Of a stretch of 64,000 bases of DNA, positions 9,927-18,411 are shown piece after piece. Origin of the DNA: Streptomyces sp. XY006 (lineage in GTDB: Bacteria; Actinomycetota; Actinomycetes; Streptomycetales; Streptomycetaceae); the NCBI RefSeq assembly GCF_002237655.1, contig NZ_NOKT01000022.1, positions 1 through 64,000 on the forward strand. The letters run 5' to 3'. The notes under the pieces were generated by a model. That model did no database searches. It was not told the DNA's origin and was given only the letters and a program-made list of their open reading frames with translations. Both the position numbers and the translations under genes were made by a program. Position 1 is the stretch's first letter; the number at the start of each line of letters is the position of its first letter.

Positions 9927-10336
9927 CACGGGTGCCTCCCCAGTTCGCAGCGGGGCTCCGGACCGCCCGGAGCCTCGGCCTCGGCGTTCAGCTCGGCCCG
10001 CGCCAGCTGCCGCGCCACCGTGTCCCGCACGGCGCTCAACTCGCCGATCAGCGCGTCGAGTTCGTCCAGCTTGCGCCGGTAGACCGCGAGGGACGCCGGA
10101 CAGGAGTCGCCCTCGGGGTGCCCGGCGCGCAGGCACTCCACGAAGGGCCGTGTCTCCTCCAGGCCGAACCCGAAGTCCTGCAGCGTCCGGATCTGCTCCA
10201 GCAGCTTCAGATCGCACTCGTCGTACGTCCGGTATCCGTTGTCCGCACGCCGCGCGGGCAGCAGCCCTCGTGCCTCGTAGTACCGCAGCGTCCGCGTGGT
10301 GGTCCCGGCGCGTGCGGCCAGCTCGCCGATTCGCAT
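9923..10336 (-). CDS. MerR-family transcriptional regulator
   Basis: This 137-residue protein starts MRIGELAARAGTTTRTLRYYEARGLLP, the winged helix-turn-helix of the MerR family, followed by the usual dimerisation helix. The C-terminal half has two cysteines in FVECLRAGHPEGDSCPASL that could bind metal or sense redox state. ATG 10336 is preferred over an upstream in-frame ATG at 10369, because the latter lies inside a MerR-type operator. A promoter with a 19-bp spacer would start transcription within 1-2 nt of this ATG, so the message is probably leaderless and autoregulated. It is coupled to trx, which suggests thiol-stress control. Confidence 0.9.
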   Translation of the reverse strand: MRIGELAARAGTTTRTLRYYEARGLLPARRADNGYRTYDECDLKLLEQIRTLQDFGFGLEETRPFVECLRAGHPEGDSCPASLAVYRRKLDELDALIGELSAVRDTVARQLARAELNAEAEAPGGPEPRCELGRHPW

Positions 10337-10343
10337 GGGGTCG

Positions 10344-10374
10344 AACGTAATCCTTGACGCCGAGGTCAAGGCAA
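10344..10374 (-). promoter_or_regulatory. MerR-type promoter with a dyad in a 19-bp spacer
   Basis: On the minus strand TTGCCT (10374-10369) and TACGTT (10349-10344) are 19 bp apart. The spacing is overlong in the manner typical of MerR-controlled promoters. The dyad CCTTGAC-N6-GTCAAGG (10352-10371) lies between and over the -35 box. Predicted transcription starts at the merR ATG. Confidence 0.65.
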
Positions 10375-10378
10375 CACC

Positions 10379-12052
10379 TCAGCGCGCCCCGGCGTTCTCC
10401 GGCTCCCGCTCCTCGACGGCCTGCTCGGGCTCCGGCTCGCCCCGGCCGGGCAGCAGCAGCGCCACGAGCACCGTGCCGACGCCCAGGACCGCCGCCCCGA
10501 CCAGGCTGGTGTGGGCGACCGCGTCGGCAAAGGACGAGCCCACCGCGTCGGCCATCTGCCGTGCGCCGCCGGCGAGTTGCTCGGCCTGCGCCCTGAGCCG
10601 CTCCGCCTGCTGCGGATCGCTCGTGCCGGCCGCCTGCTCGGCGAGCTGCCGGGCCCGGTCGCCGATGCCCTGCGCGACGGCGTACCCGGCCCCGACGGAG
10701 TCCTGGGCCGTCTCCAGGGAGGACGCGGGCAGCTTGCTGCCGGCCGTCGCGTCCGAGAGGTGACCGGAGTACGACGTCGCCAGCAGCGAACCGAGGAGGG
10801 CGATGCCGATCGATCCGCCCAGCTCCAGCGACGTGTCGTTGACCGCGCCGCCGACGCCGAGCTCCGACTCCGGGAAGGCCCCCATGATCGCGTCCGTGCA
10901 GGGCGAGAGGGCGAGCCCGATCGCCAGGCCCAGGACGACCAGGGGCACGACGAAGTCGCCGTACGCCGAGCCGGAGTCGATCCGGGTGAGCAGGGCCAGT
11001 GCCGCCGTGCCGCCGACCATGCCGGCCGTGACGGTCCACTTCATGCCGACCCGGGGCGTGAGGTACCCGGTGAGGGCCGAGCCGGCGAACACCGCGCCCG
11101 CCAGCGGCAGCATCCGCACGCCGGTGTCCAGGGCGTCGTAGCCGAGGACGAACTGCAGGTGCTGCGTCAGGTAGTAGAAGGCCCCGAACACGGCCAGGAA
11201 GAACAGCGCGACGGCGAGGTTGGAGCCCGCGAACCGCCGGTCGGCGAAGCGGCGCACGTCGAGCAGCGGGCGGGGATGGCGCAGCTCCCACACCACGAAG
11301 GCGGCGAGCCCGGCCCCCGCGACGACCGCGGCCGTGACCGCCTGGGCGTCCCAGCCGAAGTGCGGTCCCTGGATGATCGCGTAGACCAGTGCCGCGATCC
11401 ACACCACGGACAGCAGCCCGCCGCCGTAGTCGATCCGCCCGCGGTCGGCGGCCTTGGACGGCGGGACCAGGACGAACGCGCCGACGAGTGCCAGCGCGGC
11501 GACGGGCACGTTGATCAGGAACGTCGACGACCAGCCGTGGTGCTCCAGCAGCGCCCCGGCGACCAGCGGCCCGGCCGCGATGGCGAGTCCGGCCGTGGCG
11601 GTCCACAGGGTGATGGCGCGGGCGCGCTCGCCCCGCGGGAAGGTCGCGGCGAGCAGGGACAGTGTGGCGGGCATGATCATCGCGGCTCCGGCGCCCATCA
11701 CGGCACGGGCGGCGATGACCGCCGTTGCGCTGTCGGCGAGGTAGCCGAAGACGGCCCCGCCGCCGAACACGAGGAGCCCGAGCACCAGCGCGCCCCGGCG
11801 GCTGTACTTGTCGCCGATCGCGCCGAGCAGCAGCATCAGCGCGGCGTAGGGGACGGTGTAGCCGTCGATGACCCACTGCAGGTCGGCGCTGGACAGTCCG
11901 AGGTCCTCGGTCATGGCGGGTGCCGCCACGGTGAGGGCGGTGTTCGCCATCACGATGATCAGCAGGCTCAGGCAGAGCACGAGCAGCGCCCACCAGCGGC
12001 GCGGGTAGGGGCGGTCCGTCCTCTCGGCCGGTTCGGTCACGACGAGTCGCAT
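10379..12052 (-). CDS. DHA2-family MFS drug efflux transporter
   Basis: The 557-residue protein has about 14 hydrophobic segments, as in EmrB/QacA proton antiporters. The first loop has the motif-A-like LLLGAIGDKYSRRGAL, and segment 5 has the antiporter motif C, GLAIAAGPLVAGALLEHHGW. A long, polar, Gln/Ala-rich stretch (about residues 455-515) precedes the last membrane segment. ATG 12052 is preferred because AGGAAGG lies 10 nt upstream. The gene is divergent from a TetR regulator across a promoter region with three matching operators, so it is probably a drug pump induced by its substrate. It is the first gene of the leftward MFS-merR-trx series, but merR has its own promoter. Confidence 0.92.
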   Translation of the reverse strand: MRLVVTEPAERTDRPYPRRWWALLVLCLSLLIIVMANTALTVAAPAMTEDLGLSSADLQWVIDGYTVPYAALMLLLGAIGDKYSRRGALVLGLLVFGGGAVFGYLADSATAVIAARAVMGAGAAMIMPATLSLLAATFPRGERARAITLWTATAGLAIAAGPLVAGALLEHHGWSSTFLINVPVAALALVGAFVLVPPSKAADRGRIDYGGGLLSVVWIAALVYAIIQGPHFGWDAQAVTAAVVAGAGLAAFVVWELRHPRPLLDVRRFADRRFAGSNLAVALFFLAVFGAFYYLTQHLQFVLGYDALDTGVRMLPLAGAVFAGSALTGYLTPRVGMKWTVTAGMVGGTAALALLTRIDSGSAYGDFVVPLVVLGLAIGLALSPCTDAIMGAFPESELGVGGAVNDTSLELGGSIGIALLGSLLATSYSGHLSDATAGSKLPASSLETAQDSVGAGYAVAQGIGDRARQLAEQAAGTSDPQQAERLRAQAEQLAGGARQMADAVGSSFADAVAHTSLVGAAVLGVGTVLVALLLPGRGEPEPEQAVEEREPENAGAR

Positions 12053-12076
12053 GGCAGGGGCGCCTTCCTCGCTGAT

Positions 12077-12139
12077 TTGCACATGGCTGTGCATTTACAC
12101 AACGATGTGCAATCTACGCCGTTGCACAGCACTGTGCAA
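12077..12139. promoter_or_regulatory. Three 18-bp TetR operators between MFS and tetR
   Basis: Three sites share the pattern TTGCACA-N4-TGTGCAA. Site 1 is 12077-12094 (last base differs), site 2 is 12095-12112 (one mismatch, directly abutting site 1), and site 3 is 12122-12139 (perfect). They cover the gap between the divergent starts and should control both genes. Confidence 0.8.
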
Positions 12140-12159
12140 CTCGGCTCCGGAGGGGCACA

Positions 12160-12777
12160 ATGACGTCCATGACCACGGGCACCACCAGCCGCGCCGACGC
12201 CAACCGCCGCCGCATCCTCGATGTCGCCCTCGCGGAACTGCTGCGGGACCCCGACGCGTCCATGGACCAGATCGCCCGCGCGGCGGGCGTCGTCCGGCGC
12301 ACGGTGTACGGGCATTTCCCGAACCGCGAGGCCCTCATCAGCACGCTCGTCGACGAGGCGGTGGAGGCCCTGTCGGCCGCGCACGCCGCCGGCCGCGCGG
12401 GGGTGGGGGATCCGGCGGAGGCCGTGGCCCGCTCGGTGCTGGCCGTGTGGGAGATCGCCGACCGCTACCGGCTGCTGGTCGCGCTCGCCCAGCGCACGGT
12501 GACCATGCAGGGCATCCGCGAACGCCTCGCCCCGGTCCGGGAGACCGCCGCCGGCATGCTGCGGCGCGGCCTGGACGAGGGTGTCTTCAGCTCACCGCTG
12601 CCCGCCCCGGCCCTGGCCTACGTGCACGAGCAGATGCTGGTGGCGCTGATGGAGGCGGTGAACGACGGGCTGGTGGCAGCGGAAGAGGCGGGCCGCTGCG
12701 CCGCGGTCACCATCCTGACCGCGGCGGGCGTGCCCGCCTCGACCGCCACGGGGCTGGTGGCGGAGCTGAACGACTGA
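12160..12777 (+). CDS. TetR-family repressor of the adjacent efflux gene
   Basis: The 205-residue protein has an N-terminal TetR helix-turn-helix: ANRRRILDVALAELL, then MDQIARAAGVVRRTVYGHFPNREAL. The helical ligand-binding domain of about 150 residues follows. GGAGGGG lies 5 nt before the ATG. Divergence from the MFS gene and the three intervening operators make local repression, relieved by a pump substrate, the likely mechanism. The ligand cannot be predicted. Confidence 0.92.
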   Translation: MTSMTTGTTSRADANRRRILDVALAELLRDPDASMDQIARAAGVVRRTVYGHFPNREALISTLVDEAVEALSAAHAAGRAGVGDPAEAVARSVLAVWEIADRYRLLVALAQRTVTMQGIRERLAPVRETAAGMLRRGLDEGVFSSPLPAPALAYVHEQMLVALMEAVNDGLVAAEEAGRCAAVTILTAAGVPASTATGLVAELND

Positions 12778-12805
12778 CTTCTTCTGCTGGGACTGCGAAG
12801 TGGGA

Positions 12806-12844
12806 CCGGGCGGCTGGGCGACGGGGGGACACCAAGCCGCCCGG
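12806..12844. terminator. Terminator between convergent tetR and dctA
   Basis: CCGGGCGGCT and AGCCGCCCGG form a perfect 10-bp stem with a 19-nt loop in the 87-bp gap between the two stops. There is no U tract, as is common in Streptomyces. Confidence 0.6.
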
Positions 12845-12864
12845 AGTCCTGGGCAGCGCGGCCG

Positions 12865-14259
12865 TCAGGCCTTCGCCAGCTCCTTCTCGCCGCCCGGCTC
12901 GGGCACCTCGACGTGGCCGCCGGAGGCCGGGGCGCCGTGCCCGTCGTCGAGCAGGGTCTTCTCGTCGAAGGGCAGCTGCCCGGCGAGGACCTGGTTGACC
13001 CGGTCCTTGTCGATCTCCTTCGTCCAGGTGCCGATCAGCACGGTGGCCACGGCGTTGCCCGCGAAGTTGGTCAGGGCGCGGGCCTCGCTCATGAAGCGGT
13101 CGATGCCCACGATCAGGCCGATGCCGTCCACCAGGGCCGGCTTGTGCGACTGCAGACCACCGGCCAGGGTCGCGAGACCGGCACCGGTGACACCGGCGGC
13201 GCCCTTGGAGGCGACCAGCAGGAAGAGCAGCAGCGGGATCTGCTCGCCGATCGACATCGGGGTGCCCATGGCGTCGGCGATGAACAGCGAGGCCATGGTC
13301 ATGTAGATCATGGTGCCGTCGAGGTTGAAGGAGTAGCCGGTCGGGACGGTGATGCCGACCACCGGCTTGCTGACGCCCAGGTGCTCCATCTTCGCGATGA
13401 GCCGCGGCAGCGCGGACTCGGACGAGGAGGTGGACAGGATCAGCAGGAACTCACGGCCGAGGTACTTGAACAGCGTGAGGATGTTCAGGCCGGAGATCAC
13501 GCGCAGCAGGGCGCCGAGCACGATGAAGACGAAGAGGAAGCAGGTGACGTAGAAGCCGAGCATCAGCACCGCGAGGCTCTTGAGCGCGTCCAGGCCGGCG
13601 GAGCCGGTGACGGCGGCGATGGCGCCGAAGGCACCGATCGGGGCCGCCCACATCACCATGGCGAGGATGCGGAAGACGAGCCGCTGGATGTGCTCGATGC
13701 CGCGCAGGATCGGCTGCCCGGCCGCGCCCATGCCCTGCAGCGCGAAGCCGGCGAGCAGGGCGATCAGCAGGGTCTGCAGCACCGACTCGCTGGTGAAGGC
13801 GGAGACGATCGTGGTCGGGATGATGCCGAGCAGGAACTCGGTGGTGTCCTTGGCCTCGGCGTCGACCTGCGCGTGTCCGGCGTCCTTGACCGCGTCGGTC
13901 ACGGCCAGGCCCGTGCCCGGCTCCAGAATGTTGCCGACGACCAGGCCGATGCTCAGGGCGACCAGCGACATCACCATGAAGTAGCCGAGGGCGATACCGC
14001 CGACGGCGCCGACCTTGGCGGCCTTGCGCACCGAGCCGATGCCCAGCACGATCGTGCAGAAGATGATCGGCGAGATCATCATCTTGATCAGGTTCACGAA
14101 GCCCGTGCCGATGGGCTTCAGCTCGACAGCGAAGTCCGGTGCGGCCAGGCCCACCGCGATACCGGCGGCGACCGCGATGATCACCGCGATGTAGAGATAG
14201 TGCGTGCGGTCCCGCTTGGCCTTGGGTGCGGCAGGTGCCGTATCGGCTGCGCTGGTCAC
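12865..14259 (-). CDS. dctA: C4-dicarboxylate:cation symporter (DctA type)
   Basis: This 464-residue membrane protein belongs to the DAACS family, which takes up succinate, fumarate, malate and related acids with Na+ or H+. The re-entrant loop serine motif is seen as STSSSESALPRLIAKMEHLG, and the substrate/cation-binding TGYSFNLDGTMIYMTMA follows. About eight membrane segments are visible, with the first after a charged 25-residue N-terminus. GTG 14259 is chosen because AAGGAGGG lies 5 nt upstream; more upstream starts lack family similarity. It is divergent from a CitA/DcuS-type two-component pair, the classic arrangement for dicarboxylate-induced uptake. Glutamate or aspartate transport cannot be excluded. 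Confidence 0.88.
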   Translation of the reverse strand: MTSAADTAPAAPKAKRDRTHYLYIAVIIAVAAGIAVGLAAPDFAVELKPIGTGFVNLIKMMISPIIFCTIVLGIGSVRKAAKVGAVGGIALGYFMVMSLVALSIGLVVGNILEPGTGLAVTDAVKDAGHAQVDAEAKDTTEFLLGIIPTTIVSAFTSESVLQTLLIALLAGFALQGMGAAGQPILRGIEHIQRLVFRILAMVMWAAPIGAFGAIAAVTGSAGLDALKSLAVLMLGFYVTCFLFVFIVLGALLRVISGLNILTLFKYLGREFLLILSTSSSESALPRLIAKMEHLGVSKPVVGITVPTGYSFNLDGTMIYMTMASLFIADAMGTPMSIGEQIPLLLFLLVASKGAAGVTGAGLATLAGGLQSHKPALVDGIGLIVGIDRFMSEARALTNFAGNAVATVLIGTWTKEIDKDRVNQVLAGQLPFDEKTLLDDGHGAPASGGHVEVPEPGGEKELAKA

Positions 14260-14316
14260 GGCGGCCCTCCTTGACGACGTCGTCGGCATCACCGGCGTGC
14301 GGCTCACGTCCGGGAA

Positions 14317-14370
14317 ATCTCCGGAAGCTCCGGGCAACTGCGGGAAACAGGGAGCGGGGCTCCCGGAGAT
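14317..14370. promoter_or_regulatory. Dyads in the dctA / sensor-kinase intergenic region
   Basis: ATCTCCGG (14317-14324) is complementary to CCGGAGAT (14363-14370). Inside lies GGGAGC-GGG-GCTCCC (14350-14364), and CGGGAAA occurs twice (14311, 14341). These may be binding sites for the adjacent response regulator. The assignment rests on position only. Confidence 0.35.
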
Positions 14371-14466
14371 GCGTTATGGGGAATGCCGTGACTATGTCGT
14401 GCGCTGTGAGCGCGGTCACCCTTCCGTTCATTTAGTTCACAATCGGCCACGGTGCAGACTGACGGC

Positions 14467-16212
14467 ATGCGCCTCACCGTCCCCGGCCCCCGCAGTCTGG
14501 CGGGCCAGCTCTTCGCCATGCAGGCCGTGCTGATAGCGGTCGTCGTGGCCGGATACGCGCTGTTCACCTATGTCAGCGACCGCAGCCAGGCCGAGGAGGC
14601 GGCGGCGCGCCAGGCCCGGGCGGTGGCCCGGTCGGTCGCCGACTCCCCGTCCGTGACGGCGGCGATCCGCACCCCCGATCCGACGGCCGAGCTCCAGCCG
14701 TACGCGCTGCGGGTGATGCGGGACACCGAGGTCGACTTCATCACGATCATGGATCCGCGGGGCATCCGCTGGACGCACCCGGACCCGAAGCAGATCGGCC
14801 AGACCTTCCAGGGCCACACCGACAAGGCGCTGCGCGGCCGGACCTTCACCGAGACCTACACCGGCACGCTCGGCCCGTCGGTCCGGGCGGTCACCCCGAT
14901 CAAGGACGGCCCGCGGGTGGTCGGCCTGGTCAGCGCGGGCATCCGGGTCGAGGAGATCACCCAGCGCGTCCAGGAGCAGCTCACGGCCCTGCTCGGCGTC
15001 GCGGCCGGCGCGCTGGTACTGGGCGCGGTCGGCACGTACGTCATCAACGCCCGGCTGCGCCGCCACACCCACGGGATGAACGCGGCCGAGCTGAGCCGGA
15101 TGCACGACTACCACCAGGCCGCCCTGCACGCGGTACGCGAGGGGCTGCTGATGCTGGACGGGCAGTACCGTGTGGCGTTGATCAACGACGGAGGGCGGGA
15201 GCTGCTGGGCGTGGCCGGGAACGTGGTGGGCAGGTCGGTGGCCCAGCTGGGGCTGCCCGCTCCGCTGACGGGCGCGCTGCTGGCCTCGGAGCCGCGGGTG
15301 GACGAGGTGCATCTCACGGCCTCCCGGGTGCTGGTGATCAACACCTCGCCGGTGTCGGGCGGCGAGCGGCGCGGTACGGTCGTGACCCTCCGCGATGTCA
15401 CCGAACTCCAGTCGCTCATGGGCGAGTTGGACTCCGAGCGGGGTTTCACCCAGGCGCTGCGCTCGCAGGCGCACGAGGCGGCGAACCGGCTGCACACGGT
15501 CGTCTCGCTGATCGAGCTGGGCCGGGCGGAGGAAGCGGTGGAGTTCGCGACGGCCGAGCTGGAGCTGGCCCAGGCGCTGACCGACCAGGTCGTGGCGGCG
15601 GTGAGCGAGCCGGTGCTGGCGGCGCTGCTGCTGGGCAAGACCGCCCAGGCGAACGAGCGGGGCGTGGAGCTGGTGGTGTCGGAGGACAGCAGCCTCGACG
15701 ACGGCCTGCTGCCCGCGTCCCTGCCGGCGCGGGATCTGGTGACGATCCTCGGCAACCTCATCGACAACGCCGTGGACGCGGCGCAGGGCAGCGTGCGGGC
15801 CCGGGTGACGGTGGCCGCGTACACCGAGGCCGCGGGCGGCTGCCCGGAGCTGGTGATGCGGGTGTCGGACACGGGCCCGGGCGTGGATCCCGAGCACGCC
15901 GAGGCCGTCTTCCAGCGGGGCTTCACGACCAAGCCGGCCGGACCGGGCGGCCGGGGGCTGGGCCTGGCGCTGGTCCGGCAGGCGGCGCACCGGCACGGCG
16001 GGACGCTGTCGGTGACGGGCGCCGACGGGGGCGGGGCACAGTTCGAGGTGCGGCTGCCGCTGAGCCGGGCGGCGGATGCGGCGCCCGGCGACCTCGCCCG
16101 GGACGGCGGCGCGGCACCGTCGGATCCGGCCGCCGCGCTCCCGCTGCCCGCGGGGCCCGCGCCCGGGACCTCCGGGGGCCCGCTGTCCAAGGCCGGTGGA
16201 GGCGACGCATGA
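14467..16212 (+). CDS. CitA/DcuS-family sensor histidine kinase
   Basis: The 581-residue kinase has two membrane segments (about residues 13-35 and 175-198) bounding a Cache-like extracytoplasmic domain of about 140 residues. That domain includes DFITIMDPRGIRWTHPDP, typical of citrate or dicarboxylate sensors. A cytoplasmic PAS domain follows (LLMLDGQYRVALIND). The SpoB-type phosphoacceptor histidine lies in SQAHEAANRLHTVVSL, and the ATPase domain shows NLIDNAVDAA, DTGPGVD and GGRGLGLALV. ATG 14467 is preferred; GTG 14452 in frame is possible, and neither has a strong ribosome site. The stop overlaps the response-regulator start (ATGA). Confidence 0.92.
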   Translation: MRLTVPGPRSLAGQLFAMQAVLIAVVVAGYALFTYVSDRSQAEEAAARQARAVARSVADSPSVTAAIRTPDPTAELQPYALRVMRDTEVDFITIMDPRGIRWTHPDPKQIGQTFQGHTDKALRGRTFTETYTGTLGPSVRAVTPIKDGPRVVGLVSAGIRVEEITQRVQEQLTALLGVAAGALVLGAVGTYVINARLRRHTHGMNAAELSRMHDYHQAALHAVREGLLMLDGQYRVALINDGGRELLGVAGNVVGRSVAQLGLPAPLTGALLASEPRVDEVHLTASRVLVINTSPVSGGERRGTVVTLRDVTELQSLMGELDSERGFTQALRSQAHEAANRLHTVVSLIELGRAEEAVEFATAELELAQALTDQVVAAVSEPVLAALLLGKTAQANERGVELVVSEDSSLDDGLLPASLPARDLVTILGNLIDNAVDAAQGSVRARVTVAAYTEAAGGCPELVMRVSDTGPGVDPEHAEAVFQRGFTTKPAGPGGRGLGLALVRQAAHRHGGTLSVTGADGGGAQFEVRLPLSRAADAAPGDLARDGGAAPSDPAAALPLPAGPAPGTSGGPLSKAGGGDA

Positions 16213-16907
16213 CGAGCGACCCGACGAGACAGCAGGCCATCCGCGTCCTGGTGGTGGAGGACGACCCGGTCGCCGCCGACGCGCACGTCCTCTACGTCGG
16301 CCGGGTGCCCGGCTTCGTGGCCGTGGGCAAGGCCCACACGGGTGCGGAGGCCCGCCGGGCCCTGGAGCGCACCCCCGTCGACCTGCTGCTGCTGGATCTG
16401 CACCTGCCCGATGTGCACGGCCTGCAACTGGCCCGTTCCCTGCGCGCGGCCGGCCACCACGCCGACGTGATAGCGGTGACGTCGGCCCGCGACCTGGCCG
16501 TGGTGCGCGAGGGCGTCTCGCTCGGTGTCGTGCAGTACGTCCTGAAGCCGTTCACCTTCGCGACCCTGCGCGACCGGCTGGTGCGGTACGCGGAGTTCCA
16601 CGCGGCGGTCGGCGAGGCCAGCGGCCAGGACGAGGTGGACCGGGCGCTCGCCGCGCTGCGCGCACCGGGCCCGGCCGCGCTGCCCAAGGGCCTGAGCGCG
16701 CCGACCCTGGAGCGCGTCACGCTCGCCCTGCGCGACAGCGCGGAGGGCCTGACGGCCGCGGGCGTGGCGGAGACGGTGGGCATCTCCCGCATCACCGCCC
16801 GCCGTTACCTGGAGCACCTCGTCGACGCGGGCCGCGCGGCCCGCCGCCCGCAGTACGGCACCGTCGGGCGGCCGGAGTTGCAGTACCGCTGGGTCACCGG
16901 TCAGTGA
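16209..16907 (+). CDS. CitB/DcuR-family response regulator
   Basis: The 232-residue regulator has an N-terminal receiver domain with acidic pocket VVEDD, phosphoacceptor Asp63 in LLLLDLHLPDVHG, and conserved lysine in YVLKPF. The C-terminal part holds a helix-turn-helix, AAGVAETVGISRITARRYLEHL, as in the citrate/dicarboxylate regulator group. It overlaps the kinase gene by 4 bp and most likely activates the divergent dctA in response to external dicarboxylates. Confidence 0.93.
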   Translation: MTSDPTRQQAIRVLVVEDDPVAADAHVLYVGRVPGFVAVGKAHTGAEARRALERTPVDLLLLDLHLPDVHGLQLARSLRAAGHHADVIAVTSARDLAVVREGVSLGVVQYVLKPFTFATLRDRLVRYAEFHAAVGEASGQDEVDRALAALRAPGPAALPKGLSAPTLERVTLALRDSAEGLTAAGVAETVGISRITARRYLEHLVDAGRAARRPQYGTVGRPELQYRWVTGQ

Positions 16908-16944
16908 CGGTCCATCAGCCGCCGATCAAACCCCCGCACACGCA

Positions 16945-16974
16945 TTGACCTGACTAGACCATTCAACTTAGGTT
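16945..16974 (+). promoter_or_regulatory. Promoter of the sugar ABC operon with a DasR-like half site
   Basis: TTGACC (16945-16950) and TAGGTT (16969-16974) are 18 bp apart. The spacer holds 16948-16963, which contains CTAGACCA, the right half of the DasR responsive element; about 11 of 16 consensus positions match. Predicted transcription starts near 16981. Confidence 0.55.
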
Positions 16975-17027
16975 CACGACGCAGCCGTCCCGGCCACAAC
17001 GAAGTGCGCCCGTAGGAGGTCGTGCCC

Positions 17028-18395
17028 GTGCGCCCCACCGCCGCCCTCACCCCCCTCGCCGCCCTGCTCCTCGCCGCCACGGCCCTCACCGCCTGCGGTG
17101 GGGGATCCGGCAGCGACCCGGACACCGTGAAGGTCTCCTTCAAGCAGTCCACGGACAACTCCGTGAAGGTGATGGACACCTATCTCGCGGACATCACGAA
17201 GCAGTTCGAGAAGGCCCACCCGGGCAAGAAGGTCGAGCTCGTCCCGATCAAGGCCCCGGACGCGGAGTACTACACCAAGCTCCAGCAGATGCTCCGCTCC
17301 CCCAAGACCGCCCCCGACCTGGTCTACGAGGACACGTTCCTCATCAACTCGGACATCACCAGCGGGTACTTGAAGCCCCTCGACGCCTACCTCGCCAAGT
17401 GGCCGGACTGGAACCGGTTCATCGACACGGCCAAGGCGGCGGCCAAGGGCGAGGACGGCAAGACCTACGGCGTCCCCGACGGCACCGACACCCGCGGCCT
17501 CTGGTTCGACAAGGACGTCTTCGCCAAGGCCGGACTGCCTGCCGACTGGCAGCCGAAGACCTGGGACGACATCCTCACCGCCGCCCGTGCCGTCAAGAAG
17601 AAGGTCCCCGGCGTCATCCCCCTCAACGTGTACACGGGCAAGCCGGTCGGCGAGGCCGCCACCATGCAGACCTTCGAGATGCTGCTCTACGGCACGAACG
17701 ACGGCTCCGCCGACCCCCTGTACGACAAGTCGAGCAAGAAGTGGATCGCCGGCGGGCAGGGTTTCGAGGACGCGCTCGCCTTCGTCGAGACGGTCTACCG
17801 CGAGAAGCTCGGCCCGGACGTCTCCGACGCGCTCGACCCGAACGTCGGGACGCGGGTGCGCGGCGAGTGGCTCCCGCAGGGCAAGCTCGGCATCGCCCTC
17901 GACGGCTCCTGGCTGCCGCAGGACTGGCTGCCGGGCAGCGGCCACGAGTGGCCCGAGTGGTCGCGGGAGCTGGGTCTTGCCGCCATGCCGACCCAGCACG
18001 GCCAGGCGCCCGGCAAGGTGAGCATGTCCGGCGGCTGGACCTGGTCGATCCCGGCCAAGGCCGGCAACCCGGACCTGGCGTTCGAGTTCATCAAGACGAT
18101 GCAGACCAAGGCCAACGCGCAGAAGTGGTACATCGCCAACTCGGGCATCGCGGTCCGCGAGGACGTCGCCGAGGACCCGGCGTACGTCGACGCGCAGCCC
18201 GGCATCAAGTTCTTCACCGACCTGGTGTCCTCGACCCACTACCGGCCCGCCTACCCGGCGTACCCCAAGGTCTCCACGGCCATCCAGGAGGCGATGGAGA
18301 GCGTCACCACGGGCGACGCCTCGGCGGAAGAGGCGACGCGCGCCTACACGGACGCGCTGAAGGACGCCACCGGCGACCAGGTGGCCGAGCGGTGA
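17028..18395 (+). CDS. Extracellular sugar-binding lipoprotein of an ABC importer
   Basis: The 455-residue family 1 solute-binding protein begins with a lipoprotein signal peptide. The lipobox is LTAC with Cys23 followed by GGGSGS, so it should be anchored to the outer membrane face. The mature part has the extended ligand-binding fold of oligosaccharide binders (GVPDGTDTRGLWFDKDVF, GWTWSIPAKAGNPDLAFEF). GTG 17028 is preferred because AGGAGG lies 8 nt upstream; the in-frame GTG at 17022 would be only 2 nt away from it. Two permease genes follow. No ATPase gene is present, so the importer probably uses a shared ATPase such as MsiK. The substrate is unknown. Confidence 0.93.
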   Translation: MRPTAALTPLAALLLAATALTACGGGSGSDPDTVKVSFKQSTDNSVKVMDTYLADITKQFEKAHPGKKVELVPIKAPDAEYYTKLQQMLRSPKTAPDLVYEDTFLINSDITSGYLKPLDAYLAKWPDWNRFIDTAKAAAKGEDGKTYGVPDGTDTRGLWFDKDVFAKAGLPADWQPKTWDDILTAARAVKKKVPGVIPLNVYTGKPVGEAATMQTFEMLLYGTNDGSADPLYDKSSKKWIAGGQGFEDALAFVETVYREKLGPDVSDALDPNVGTRVRGEWLPQGKLGIALDGSWLPQDWLPGSGHEWPEWSRELGLAAMPTQHGQAPGKVSMSGGWTWSIPAKAGNPDLAFEFIKTMQTKANAQKWYIANSGIAVREDVAEDPAYVDAQPGIKFFTDLVSSTHYRPAYPAYPKVSTAIQEAMESVTTGDASAEEATRAYTDALKDATGDQVAER

Positions 18396-18411
18396 TCCCG
18401 GGCCGCCGCGC

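Noticed and set aside
9528..10082. 184-residue frame starting within the putative small RNA
   Set aside because: It runs through a perfect terminator and opposite trx and merR, and has no ribosome site.
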